This document shows positions 19,276 to 27,111 of a stretch of 64,000 bases of DNA, piece after piece. The notes below the pieces were generated by a model. The model ran no database searches. It was not told the DNA's origin and saw nothing but the letters and a program-made list of their open reading frames with translations. The position numbers and the translations under genes were made by a program. Position 1 is the stretch's first letter. Each line of letters starts with the position of its first letter. Source of the DNA: Intestinibaculum porci (lineage in GTDB: Bacteria > Bacillota_I > Bacilli_A > Erysipelotrichales > Coprobacillaceae); contig NZ_AP019309.1 of NCBI RefSeq assembly GCF_003925875.1, positions 2,294,001 through 2,358,000 of the forward strand. The letters run 5' to 3'.

Positions 19276-19291
19276 AATACCGGAACTCAAA
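19276..19291. repeat. Right terminal inverted repeat of the IS4-family element
   Basis: AATACCGGAACTCAAA, the reverse complement of the left end. Confidence 0.9.
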
Positions 19292-19299
19292 ATAATACA
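19292..19299. repeat. Right target-site duplication of the IS4-family element
   Basis: ATAATACA, identical to 17461-17468 and directly adjacent to the right inverted repeat. Confidence 0.85.
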
Positions 19300-19377
19300 A
19301 AGCGCCAAAATTGTACAGCAAAGATGAAAGAGAAGGCATGTTCGCAATAGCGTTTATAATAGTAAACGTTAAATCAA

Positions 19378-19405
19378 AGAAAAAAGCCGTTACTTTTTCG
19401 TAACG
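19378..19405 (-). terminator. Terminator after the left-handed beta-helix protein gene
   Basis: On the minus strand CGTTAC (19405-19400) pairs with GTAACG (19393-19388) around GAAAAA, and GC plus a T-run follows. The stem overlaps the last codons and the stop. Confidence 0.8.
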
Positions 19406-20049
19406 ACTGTACCATTATTTTTGAAAATGGAATTTTCTGGGATGACGCCTCTCACACATGAGGTTGGATAAACATTAGAATGACGACCAATCACGGTTCC
19501 AGGATTGAGCACTGAGTTACAGCCAACTTCGACATAGTCACCTAACATCGCGCCCATCTTCTTTAAGCCTGTTTCGATCTTTTCATCACCATTTTTCACA
19601 ACGACTAATTTCTTGTCTGACTTCACATTAGAAGTGATGGCACCAGCACCAGTGTGTGAATAGTAACCTAAGATGGAATCACCAACATAATTATAATGAG
19701 GTGTCTGCACATGATCGAATAAGATGACATTCTTTAATTCGGTTGAGTTCCCAACTACGCAGTCGGCGCCAACAAGAGCTGCTCCACGGATAAAAGCACA
19801 CTGACGTACTTCGGTGCGCGGACCGATGATGCAAGGATCACCTAAATAAGCAGAATCAAAAACAGTCGCTGTTTTATGGACCCAAACATGTGGTTTGACT
19901 TCATTGTATTCTTCTTTTGGTAAGCTTTCACCAAGTTTGACAATCATTTCTTTAATGCCGGCTAAAGCTTCCCAAGGATAAGTAAACTGTGATAAATAAT
20001 CTTTAGCTAAGGTATGATCTAAATCATATAAATCTTTAATTGTGTACAT
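19390..20049 (-). CDS. GlmU-like left-handed beta-helix acyltransferase/nucleotidyltransferase-related protein
   Basis: 219 residues. An N-terminal helical part (residues 1-50, YDLDHTLAKDYLSQFTYPWEAL) is followed by hexapeptide repeats forming a left-handed beta-helix (VWVHKTATVFDSAYLGDPCI, VVGNSTELKNVILFDH, HTGAGAITSNVKSD, VEVGCNSVLNPGTVIGRHSN). This matches the acetyltransferase half of GlmU-type proteins, often labelled UDP-N-acetylglucosamine pyrophosphorylase-related, but the pyrophosphorylase half is absent. Expected substrates are sugar or sugar-nucleotide amines; the precise reaction is unknown. It follows pgsA by 9 bases and should share its transcript, ending at a terminator fused to the stop codon. 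Confidence 0.85.
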   Translation of the reverse strand: MYTIKDLYDLDHTLAKDYLSQFTYPWEALAGIKEMIVKLGESLPKEEYNEVKPHVWVHKTATVFDSAYLGDPCIIGPRTEVRQCAFIRGAALVGADCVVGNSTELKNVILFDHVQTPHYNYVGDSILGYYSHTGAGAITSNVKSDKKLVVVKNGDEKIETGLKKMGAMLGDYVEVGCNSVLNPGTVIGRHSNVYPTSCVRGVIPENSIFKNNGTVVTKK

Positions 20050-20058
20050 ATGTTTCTC

Positions 20059-20649
20059 CTACATGCTTTCTAAAATAAATTCTTTACTGCCATTAAGATA
20101 ATTGATGCCTGAGAAGACTGAGAAGATCGTTGCTAAATAGATCAGGATGGTATCTAATGGTAATCCAATATAGGCAAAGATTGGGTTATTGAGTAAAAGC
20201 AGACAGATGGCAACCATCTGGGTCATGGTTTTGGCTTTGCCCCAAATACTTGCGGCGATGACAATATTATGGTTAGCGGCTAAAAATCTAACCGCATCCA
20301 CTAATGTATCTCTTAAAACCATGATAATTAATAAGACGACAGGAATTTTGCCATCAACAGTTAATAAAATTAAGGCTGAATTGACTAACATCTTATCAGC
20401 GACAGGATCGACAAATTTGCCGAATGTGGTAACTAAATTATTTTTTCTTGCTAACTTGCCATCAAGAAAATCAGTGATGGATGCTAACGCGAAAATGACG
20501 AATGATAGAATATCTACCAGTGACATGCTCGTCCCTAAAACATGATAGACCGGCACATGCATTGACAATGCCTCAGGTACTAGGTAAACCACAATAAATA
20601 CCGGTACCAAGAGCAAGCGAATCACGGTCAGCTTATTTGGTAAATTCAT
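20059..20649 (-). CDS. pgsA: CDP-diacylglycerol-glycerol-3-phosphate 3-phosphatidyltransferase
   Basis: 196 residues with about five membrane helices, normal for PgsA. The CDP-alcohol phosphotransferase motif DG(2)AR(8)G(3)D(3)D is complete in DGKLARKNNLVTTFGKFVDP followed by VAD. N-terminal MNLPNKLTVIRLLLVPVF is typical. The enzyme joins glycerol-3-phosphate to CDP-diacylglycerol, the committed step to phosphatidylglycerol. That lipid is the substrate of LTA synthases such as the one two genes away, so the local gene set fits anionic lipid and LTA metabolism. It has its own promoter (20681-20709), and the helix-protein gene follows on the same transcript. Confidence 0.95.
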   Translation of the reverse strand: MNLPNKLTVIRLLLVPVFIVVYLVPEALSMHVPVYHVLGTSMSLVDILSFVIFALASITDFLDGKLARKNNLVTTFGKFVDPVADKMLVNSALILLTVDGKIPVVLLIIMVLRDTLVDAVRFLAANHNIVIAASIWGKAKTMTQMVAICLLLLNNPIFAYIGLPLDTILIYLATIFSVFSGINYLNGSKEFILESM

Positions 20650-20680
20650 ATATTTCCTTCTTTCCTTACTTATTGTCTCT

Positions 20681-20709
20681 ACTATATCAAAAAACGATGT
20701 ACTTCACAA
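20681..20709 (-). promoter_or_regulatory. Promoter of pgsA
   Basis: Minus strand TTGTGA (20704-20709), 17 bases, then TATAGT (20681-20686), about 30 bases before the start codon. The 245-base gap up to 20894 holds nothing else I can name apart from the leader of the divergent kinase gene. Confidence 0.6.
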
Positions 20710-20894
20710 ATAAAAAAATGACCTCCTTATCCCTCTCCCTATTGTACACGTTTTTTATGAAAATGGGGAGAAATTATAAAAATTCTCGTATGAATCTTTC
20801 GTTTCTGTTAAGAAAGCTAGTCATTTTTGTAAAATTGCATATTTACCACTATGAAAATTTCTAGTAAACTATAGGTATTGATTGGAGGAAACCT

Positions 20895-21794
20895 ATGAAG
20901 TGCTTATTTGTTATTAACCCTGTGTCAGGGACACAGGCGTTTCATAAAAGTTTGAATACCTTTATTGGCGACCTGATTTTACAGACCAAGGTCGATCATG
21001 TGGATACGTTTTTTACGAAGGGCAATAACGATGCTTTTGAAAGATGCCGTGCCGTTAAGAAAGGTGAGTATGATTTCATCGTTTCAGTCGGTGGTGATGG
21101 CACCGTAAATGAATGTTTAGGCGGTATTATCAAGTCAGGCAGTGAAACACCTGTCGCGCTGATTCCAGCAGGGACCGTGAACGACTTTGCCAATTACTTA
21201 AACTTACCATTAAAATCTCAGCCTTTTGTCGATATGATCAATGATTTCCATACCGAAAAGATCGATGTCGGTGAAGTACAGGGAAAAATCTTTGCCAATG
21301 TCGTAGCGGGCGGGATGTTTAGTGATATCGCCTTCCAGGTTAAGAGTAAAGATAAAAATACGTGGGGCCCATTAGCTTATTATATTGCCGGCTTCTCCCA
21401 GCTGCCACAGCAGTTAGCGATGAACTTACATTTAAAGATCACGGCTGATGAAGCGCAGTTTGAAGAAGATGCCAGCTTATTCTTAGTTGCTAACTCACAG
21501 TCTGTCGGCGGTTTTAAAGGGATTACCCCAATTGCTAGTGTTGAAGACGGCAAGTTAGATTTATTAATTATCAAGAAGTCTAATGTGGCGGAATTATTAA
21601 ATGCCTTAAAAGATTTAGCGATTGGAAAGCTCTTAGACAATTCACGTATTGATTATGTGCAGGCTTCGAATATTCATATCGAATGTGATAAAGATATTCT
21701 CTATGATGTTGATGGTGAAGAGGGCTCAACCTTCCCATTAGAAATCAAATGTCTGCATCAGGCGATTAACCTAATTATGCCAAAATCAAATTAA
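20895..21794 (+). CDS. Diacylglycerol/lipid kinase, YegS/DgkB family
   Basis: 299 residues, normal for the family. The N-terminal MKCLFVINPVSGTQ and nucleotide motif SVGGDGTVNECLGG mark the DAGK catalytic domain. EVQGKIFANVVAGGMFSDIA and the C-terminal YDVDGEEGSTFPLEI follow the usual two-domain fold. The enzyme phosphorylates diacylglycerol to phosphatidic acid. In Gram-positives DgkB is needed because LTA synthesis leaves diacylglycerol behind each time phosphatidylglycerol is used. Here the gene is divergent from pgsA and convergent with the LtaS-like gene, which supports that recycling role. TTGGAGGAAACCT before the ATG is a strong ribosome site. Confidence 0.92.
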   Translation: MKCLFVINPVSGTQAFHKSLNTFIGDLILQTKVDHVDTFFTKGNNDAFERCRAVKKGEYDFIVSVGGDGTVNECLGGIIKSGSETPVALIPAGTVNDFANYLNLPLKSQPFVDMINDFHTEKIDVGEVQGKIFANVVAGGMFSDIAFQVKSKDKNTWGPLAYYIAGFSQLPQQLAMNLHLKITADEAQFEEDASLFLVANSQSVGGFKGITPIASVEDGKLDLLIIKKSNVAELLNALKDLAIGKLLDNSRIDYVQASNIHIECDKDILYDVDGEEGSTFPLEIKCLHQAINLIMPKSN

Positions 21795-21799
21795 GATGC

Positions 21800-21827
21800 A
21801 AATGACGTGCCGCTAGGCACGTCATTT
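21800..21827. terminator. Bidirectional terminator between the lipid kinase and LtaS-like genes
   Basis: Perfect 12-bp stem AAATGACGTGCC/GGCACGTCATTT with a GCTA loop. It ends one base into the stop codon of the minus-strand gene and can serve both convergent genes. Confidence 0.85.
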
Positions 21828-23650
21828 TACTTTAATGTTACTTGTTTTCTTGCTAATGGATAATTGATATTTTCCTTATCATCATAGGAAACTTCAATAT
21901 ACAGTTTCTTTGTATTTAATGAAGCGACATCAATCGTTGCTTCATAAATCGCATTCTTGGCATCTAAGCACTTCATTGTCGTACTGATATAAGGCGTAAT
22001 GCTCTTATTTTTAGAAGCACGTAAATTGACACGGGCAATCTTTTTATCATGTCTAAAATCAGTAATCCGTGCAGTGACTTTCGTACCATCGACTTTCTTC
22101 ACTTCTAATAACGTCTTATGACCAAACTTCTTCGCTTCGTTATAGTAGAACTCTTTCGCAGCGGTGGTGTCCGTTACCTTTTCTAAAGAATCTAAGTAGC
22201 TAGATGTTCGTCTTAATTCCTGCGTTTCTTTCTCATAACCGTACTTTTCACTTAACGTTTCCGTATTAGAGAATAAGTTTGTCCCTAACCCTAAACGGTT
22301 GCCCTTAATCGTCGCTCCTAAAGCAGCTAAAGTTGTTGGAAAGTTATCCATCGTCGCATAAGTGCGGCGTTTATGAGTTGCCGGTTTAACGGCCGCATTA
22401 ATATAGGTTGTATATGTTTTCCGCTGATAACTTGATGGCACCATTGAAGTATAGCTTTTAGACATCGTTGGGTGATCCCCATTGATGACAATTGTGGTAT
22501 TCTGATACCATGGCTGAGCCTGAATCCATTTCACGAATGCCGTAACCTGTCTTGATGAACATGCCATCACATTGAGGTACTGGCTATCAAACTCATTTTT
22601 ACACAAACGACATTTATAGCCATTTGGGAAATGCGTATCTACCGTTAACATAGTAAAGTTGAAAGGCTGTGAAGACTGCGCTAATTTTGTAAGTTTCTGT
22701 TTTGATAAGGCAAACAGCTTTTCATCTTCATAACCCCAGAAAACTTTATAATTGCTAGGAATTTCTTTTTCCCTGATCGCCGCATTATAATCTTCGATAT
22801 CAAAGTTACCATGATCCTTATAATAAGTACTGCGGCCGCTGAAAGCGCCATTGGAACCAATCATAAAAGTCTGATGATAATTTTGTTTAGCGAGAATATC
22901 GCCTAAAGTTGTTAAACTTGGGAAGAATGTCTTCTGGGTCTGCATCGCATTTTGCCCTAAATCAGTCTTAAGTGGCAGCCCCGAACTCTGGGCAAATAAG
23001 GCCCCCATCGTCCACGTGGATCCAGGTAAGGAATACCCGCCATTTAAAGTCGATGTATTCCCCGAGAAGTTTTCATTCTCCTTTGATAACTTGGTTAATT
23101 CAGGAATCACATCCTGTTTAAACGCGCCGCCATTTTTCTTATCTGAGGAAGTCATTTCCATCGATTCCAGATAAATGTAGATGAGGTTACGTTTTTTGGA
23201 TGGGAAGGTAATCTGTGCGGTTTTCGGATTGACGTAGTTATCTTTAATAAAAGTTGATTCGGTGTTTTGATCAATCAGATAATTGATAATATCTAATTTA
23301 GATAAGAAGCCATAACCAAATACGCATACGACTAAACATGAGACAATAAACATAATATTGAGCATGGCTTTGGCATGCTGTCGCTTCGCGCAGAAGCGAT
23401 AGAGCAGAATTGATAAAACAATAATGACAATCGTTGGAATGACCGCTGCCTTAATAAAATTAGGGATCATCCCCTGCCCTGTGCCGGTTAATGGCTGGGT
23501 TAACGTGAAGATCAATTCATCCATTGATAAGTTTCCCCAAGTAGCGGAGCCCCAGCGGGCTGCTAAGCCTAATAACAGAAAGAGGAAACTAAAGACAAAA
23601 GCCAAGATAATACGGACTTTGCCTGGTTGACTATTCTTATTTCTTTTCAT
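21827..23650 (-). CDS. LtaS/OpgB-type phosphoglycerol transferase (alkaline phosphatase superfamily)
   Basis: 607 residues. Three N-terminal membrane helices (about residues 10-30, 65-85 and 95-115) are followed by an outer sulfatase-fold domain. YIYLESMEMT carries the first metal-binding Glu. LPGSTWTMGALFAQ carries the expected nucleophilic Thr, in a context closer to OpgB/MdoB (GTGWT) than to classic LtaS. VVINGDHPT carries the later metal ligands. Such enzymes move glycerol phosphate from phosphatidylglycerol to a polymer or glycan. A C-terminal beta domain (residues 480-607) follows. It has its own promoter and converges on the lipid kinase. Whether it builds an LTA chain or adds single glycerol phosphates is open. 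Confidence 0.88.
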   Translation of the reverse strand: MKRNKNSQPGKVRIILAFVFSFLFLLLGLAARWGSATWGNLSMDELIFTLTQPLTGTGQGMIPNFIKAAVIPTIVIIVLSILLYRFCAKRQHAKAMLNIMFIVSCLVVCVFGYGFLSKLDIINYLIDQNTESTFIKDNYVNPKTAQITFPSKKRNLIYIYLESMEMTSSDKKNGGAFKQDVIPELTKLSKENENFSGNTSTLNGGYSLPGSTWTMGALFAQSSGLPLKTDLGQNAMQTQKTFFPSLTTLGDILAKQNYHQTFMIGSNGAFSGRSTYYKDHGNFDIEDYNAAIREKEIPSNYKVFWGYEDEKLFALSKQKLTKLAQSSQPFNFTMLTVDTHFPNGYKCRLCKNEFDSQYLNVMACSSRQVTAFVKWIQAQPWYQNTTIVINGDHPTMSKSYTSMVPSSYQRKTYTTYINAAVKPATHKRRTYATMDNFPTTLAALGATIKGNRLGLGTNLFSNTETLSEKYGYEKETQELRRTSSYLDSLEKVTDTTAAKEFYYNEAKKFGHKTLLEVKKVDGTKVTARITDFRHDKKIARVNLRASKNKSITPYISTTMKCLDAKNAIYEATIDVASLNTKKLYIEVSYDDKENINYPLARKQVTLK

Positions 23651-23691
23651 AAATAAACTTTTCCTTTCGTTTACATAATCTAAACAGTGGT

Positions 23692-23721
23692 ATTATACAC
23701 CACCAATAAAGAAAAGTTCAA
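23692..23721 (-). promoter_or_regulatory. Promoter of the LtaS-like gene
   Basis: Minus strand TTGAAC (23716-23721), 18 bases, then TATAAT (23692-23697), about 40 bases before the ATG. Confidence 0.65.
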
Positions 23722-23855
23722 ATTTCGTTATTTTCACATAATAACCTAAAATTCCTTAAATGTAGCATAACTATGAGAGCTGCCAATTTGTAACTAAAGC
23801 AAATGATTAAAAACAATAACCATTAACAATATTTGCTTAAATTCATCCAATTCAT

Positions 23856-23885
23856 AAAAAGGTTCATCTCAAGCGAGATGAACCT
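23856..23885 (-). terminator. Terminator of the polysaccharide operon
   Basis: Perfect 11-bp stem AGGTTCATCTC/GAGATGAACCT with a four-base loop, followed on the minus strand by TTTTT. It lies five bases after the GpsA-TagD stop codon and closes the long operon. Confidence 0.9.
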
Positions 23886-23889
23886 AGGA

Positions 23890-25350
23890 TTAATCCTTCT
23901 TATGAAGCGATTCTTTGATTTGAGTTGTACTAATTTCCGGTGTCCGTGGCAAATAAACGACATTGACTCCTTCTTCTTTTAAGAAGTCAAACTTGCCTTC
24001 CCAGTCGTCACCGATGGCGAAAGTATCGACATGATATTCATGCATATCACTTCTCTTCTGCTCCCAGCTTTCTTCTGGAATGACTAAATCAACATAACGG
24101 ATCGCTTCAAGTAACTGTTTACGCTGTTCATAGCTAAAATAAGTGTGTTTTCCTTTCATTAACGAATTGAATTCATCCGTTGATAAAGCTACGATTAAAT
24201 AATCACCTAAAGCTTTAGCACGTTTAAGTAAGTTGATATGTCCATAGTGTAATAAATCAAAAGTCCCGTAAGTAATGACACGACGCATCCCGGTATGATG
24301 GGAGTTATCTAATAAGGCTTGTTCAAAATGAACATCCGCTAAAGAGTGTGTTACTTCAGAACGTTTATCACGACTCATGAGCTTCATGACAACATCTTTA
24401 GGTGAAATACCCTTTTCAATGATTTCATAAACCGCATTGACAATTGGCATTTCCACATGATAATTCTTGGCAAGTTGCATAACTGCTGGAATAGCGTTAA
24501 TACCTTCGACAACCATGCCAACTTCCTTCTTTGCTTCTTCTACGCTTTTTCCTTGACCAATAAGGTGACCACATTTGTTGTTTCGAGAATGTACAGAAGT
24601 AGCCGTGACAATTAAATCACCCATTCCTGCTAAGCCTGAGAAAGTTTCATGATTACAACCCATAGCTGTACCTAAACGCGTTAGTTCAGCCATGCCCCTT
24701 GTCATTAACGCAGCTTTTGTGTTGTCGCCATAACCTAGTCCAGCTGCAATACCTGTTCCTAAAGCAATGATATTCTTTACGGCACCGCATAATTCTACAC
24801 CAAGCACATCAGGATTCGTATAAACACGCATGCAAGTGTTCATAAAGACATCTTGAACATATTCAGCTGTTTCTAAATCAGGGCAAGCAGAAACAATAGT
24901 CGTAGGTAAATCAATAGCGACTTCTTCGGCATGGGTTGGACCCGATAGAGCTACTACTTTCGCTTCTTTATTGACCTTTCTCAATTCATCCCTGATCACC
25001 TGTGACATTGTCATCATAGTATCTGTTTCAATACCTTTAGCAACATCGACAATAATTTGACCATTTTTGATATAAGGAGCAGCATTTTTTGTCGTTGAAC
25101 GTACAAAGACTGAAGGCACTGCAAATAACAAAATATCTCGGCCCTGACAGATCTCCTCAATACTTTTCGTATATTTCAAAGATTCAGGAATAACCATATC
25201 TGGCAGATTTGGATGCTTATGTGTTGCCACGAGATGATCAATTTCCTGTGGTAGGGCTGACCAAACTGTCACATCATGATTTGAATTTGCTAGCATTCTC
25301 GCTAAAGCCATCCCCCAGGTACCAGAACCTAATACACCAATTTTACTCAT
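23890..25350 (-). CDS. Fused glycerol-3-phosphate dehydrogenase and glycerol-3-phosphate cytidylyltransferase (GpsA-TagD)
   Basis: 486 residues in one frame. Residues 1-340 are GpsA: dinucleotide motif GVLGSGTWGMALARM, catalytic-lysine block GAVKNIIALGTGIAAGLGYG and GLAGMGDLIVT. It reduces dihydroxyacetone phosphate to sn-glycerol-3-phosphate. From residue 354 the chain is a full Tag[20 protein letters not shown] with the HxGH nucleotide motif, and RTPEISTTQIK near the end. It joins CTP and glycerol-3-phosphate to CDP-glycerol. The fusion therefore makes an activated glycerol phosphate directly from a glycolytic intermediate. It is last in the operon, and its ATG overlaps the LicD stop (ATGA). 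A stand-alone TagD lies six genes upstream. I see no sign of a sequencing join: the linker (HSLADVHFEQALLDNSHHTG) is open and in frame. Confidence 0.93.
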   Translation of the reverse strand: MSKIGVLGSGTWGMALARMLANSNHDVTVWSALPQEIDHLVATHKHPNLPDMVIPESLKYTKSIEEICQGRDILLFAVPSVFVRSTTKNAAPYIKNGQIIVDVAKGIETDTMMTMSQVIRDELRKVNKEAKVVALSGPTHAEEVAIDLPTTIVSACPDLETAEYVQDVFMNTCMRVYTNPDVLGVELCGAVKNIIALGTGIAAGLGYGDNTKAALMTRGMAELTRLGTAMGCNHETFSGLAGMGDLIVTATSVHSRNNKCGHLIGQGKSVEEAKKEVGMVVEGINAIPAVMQLAKNYHVEMPIVNAVYEIIEKGISPKDVVMKLMSRDKRSEVTHSLADVHFEQALLDNSHHTGMRRVITYGTFDLLHYGHINLLKRAKALGDYLIVALSTDEFNSLMKGKHTYFSYEQRKQLLEAIRYVDLVIPEESWEQKRSDMHEYHVDTFAIGDDWEGKFDFLKEEGVNVVYLPRTPEISTTQIKESLHKKD

Positions 25351-26285
25351 TTCTTATTTCCTCTTTTCCAATAATCTTTATAAGAATGGTCCGTATCTAT
25401 GATCAGATCACCATGAATAGCACCAACCTGTTTCATGACCATATAATCTCCATACTGTATTTTTAAGACTTCATCATAATCCGCTGTAATTGGGATCTTC
25501 ATAAATTCAAAAGGCACATATTCAATATTTTGCCAACCTGCTCGTGTCTTATAATGTTTTGGATTATCAAACTGAAAGCTTAATAATGACAAATATTTTG
25601 TCTCTTCATTATTATAACGAGCACAGATATTTTCAAAGCGATGGTAATCCTTTTGATAATCGAGATGATCTCTATGAATCACATTCTTTGCTAACTTAAC
25701 AGTTCTCTTTAAAACATTCTTAAATACATTAGGACCATCATGATAGCGTACTGTCCATTTGGCCTTTTCCATATATGATTTCTTCATCGCCATTGCTTCA
25801 TTACGCTGTTTTTGAAACTTCTCTTTATCATCAATGACCGCATCAACTGGGAAAATATCAATGAAAATTCCTTGATTAAATGAATAGTGCCATTGCTCTT
25901 CTACCTGTCTAATTGCCGTTGTCTGACTGTTACGCAGCTGAGCGTGACGCCGCAAACTGCCAGGATCAGTATATTCAGTCTGAAAGAAATAAGGTTCTTT
26001 GAATTCGGCAGACGCAATCTTGCATAATCTTTCATAATCATCTCTGAGCATCATTAAATCGATATCATCATCCCAAGGAATAAAACCATGATGACGAACA
26101 GCACCTAACATTGTTCCGCCAGTGGCTGAGTACTTCAAATCATACTTTTTACATACACGATTAAACTCAGCCAATAAATCTAATTCAATAGCCCACAATG
26201 CTTTAGCCTGAGGAGTGACCTCATAGCCATTACGCATTTCACCTTCTAAAAAATGAGGAGGTAATTCAATTTTTAAATCTACCAT
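25347..26285 (-). CDS. LicD-family phosphotransferase, third copy
   Basis: 312 residues. The LicD core is clear: LDLLAEFNRVCKKYDLKYSA, GGTMLGAVRHHGFIPWDDDI and the acidic DDDIDLMM metal site. The C-terminal half is basic with WQNIEYVPFEFMKIPITADY before KIQYGDYM. LicD proteins transfer phosphocholine, or in related cases polyol phosphates, from CDP-linked donors to glycans. No choline kinase or choline cytidylyltransferase is present here, while CDP-glycerol synthesis is encoded right next door and overlaps this stop codon. Glycerol phosphate is therefore the likeliest group moved (inference). Confidence 0.88.
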   Translation of the reverse strand: MVDLKIELPPHFLEGEMRNGYEVTPQAKALWAIELDLLAEFNRVCKKYDLKYSATGGTMLGAVRHHGFIPWDDDIDLMMLRDDYERLCKIASAEFKEPYFFQTEYTDPGSLRRHAQLRNSQTTAIRQVEEQWHYSFNQGIFIDIFPVDAVIDDKEKFQKQRNEAMAMKKSYMEKAKWTVRYHDGPNVFKNVLKRTVKLAKNVIHRDHLDYQKDYHRFENICARYNNEETKYLSLLSFQFDNPKHYKTRAGWQNIEYVPFEFMKIPITADYDEVLKIQYGDYMVMKQVGAIHGDLIIDTDHSYKDYWKRGNKK

Positions 26286-26289
26286 ATAT

Positions 26290-27096
26290 TTACCGATCCT
26301 TTCTTGAAATATCTTGATGGAAATATTTCATTGAAATCTTTGTAAACGTTCCATTAGATTGCAAACTGTTAATAGCGCTGGTCATTTTATTGCTTAAGTC
26401 TTCGTTTTCCTGACTTAACATAAATGTCATTGGGAACAATGAAGCAGAGATAACAACTGGCTTCACCTTTTTTCCAGGGTATTTGTTGTGATAATACTGA
26501 TATGTCTGAAGATCATTCATTGTTCCAACAGCCTGATTATTAAGCACTTTATCAACACATTCATCAAAATCTTTACATGGCACAATAATACCTCCATCGC
26601 TGAGAACTGACTGCTCAAAGAAGTCACCTGTCGTCATTGCCATCTTTAAATTTCTCATATCATCGAAATGTTTAATTGATGTGTTACTGCTGCGTGCTAC
26701 CACCACGAGACGTGAAAACTTGTATTCAGGTGTAAACCAATAAGGCGGTTTTTCATCTTTCTTGGTATTAAGTAAATATTCAACAACCTGCTGATTACCA
26801 GTTGCATCGATCTCTCCTTGATCAAGGGCCTTAGTCAATAAGGCGCTATTCATCACTTTAAATTTCGCCTTATAGCCCATCTTTTTAGCAATCGCCCTGG
26901 CTGCTTCGATATCGTATCCCGTCAGTTTACCATTCTTATAATAAGAATAAGGTGCATTACTTTTTGCCATCCCAAAAACAATTGTACTACCACGATCTGA
27001 AGCCGATTTACCAGCATTACTGTTAGCTGACTTACAACCGCTGATTCCTACTATTATCATGCAGGAAATAAAAGCTTTCATTATCTTTTTTTTCAT
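26290..27096 (-). CDS. Orphan extracellular solute-binding lipoprotein (amino-acid type, SBP_bac_3)
   Basis: 268 residues. The signal peptide ends in a lipobox, VGISGC, so Cys 21 or so should be lipidated and membrane-anchored. The mature part follows the amino-acid binding-protein pattern: IVFGMAKSNAPYSYYKNGKL, TGYDIEAARAIAKKMGYKAK, LTKALDQGEIDATGNQQVVE and a late MTFMLSQENEDL. No permease or ATPase gene is anywhere near. The gene sits inside the polysaccharide operon, 4 bases before the third LicD gene, with AAGGTACATA upstream of its start. It may be a ligand sensor or feed a distant transporter; the ligand is unknown. Confidence 0.88.
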   Translation of the reverse strand: MKKKIMKAFISCMIIVGISGCKSANSNAGKSASDRGSTIVFGMAKSNAPYSYYKNGKLTGYDIEAARAIAKKMGYKAKFKVMNSALLTKALDQGEIDATGNQQVVEYLLNTKKDEKPPYWFTPEYKFSRLVVVARSSNTSIKHFDDMRNLKMAMTTGDFFEQSVLSDGGIIVPCKDFDECVDKVLNNQAVGTMNDLQTYQYYHNKYPGKKVKPVVISASLFPMTFMLSQENEDLSNKMTSAINSLQSNGTFTKISMKYFHQDISRKDR

Positions 27097-27111
27097 TGTT
27101 TATGTACCTTC

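Larger units (their letters stand above)
17469..19291 (-). mobile_element. IS4-family insertion sequence, 1,823 bp, apparently intact
   Basis: The ends are perfect 16-bp inverted repeats, TTTGAGTTCCGGTATT at 17469-17484 and its complement at 19276-19291. The element is bounded by an exact 8-bp duplication, ATAATACA. One transposase gene fills most of it. The left non-coding part (17485-17649) holds a small CCTAAA/TTTAGG hairpin near 17544-17562. The right part (18940-19275) holds a 7-bp CACCGCC/GGCGGTG hairpin at 19153-19178. An intact frame, perfect ends and a perfect duplication all point to a recent insertion. Confidence 0.92.

Noticed and set aside
20637-20864. A 75-codon plus-strand frame between pgsA and the lipid kinase gene
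   Set aside because: It overlaps the pgsA start and promoter, has no ribosome site and reads as low-complexity AT-rich sequence.
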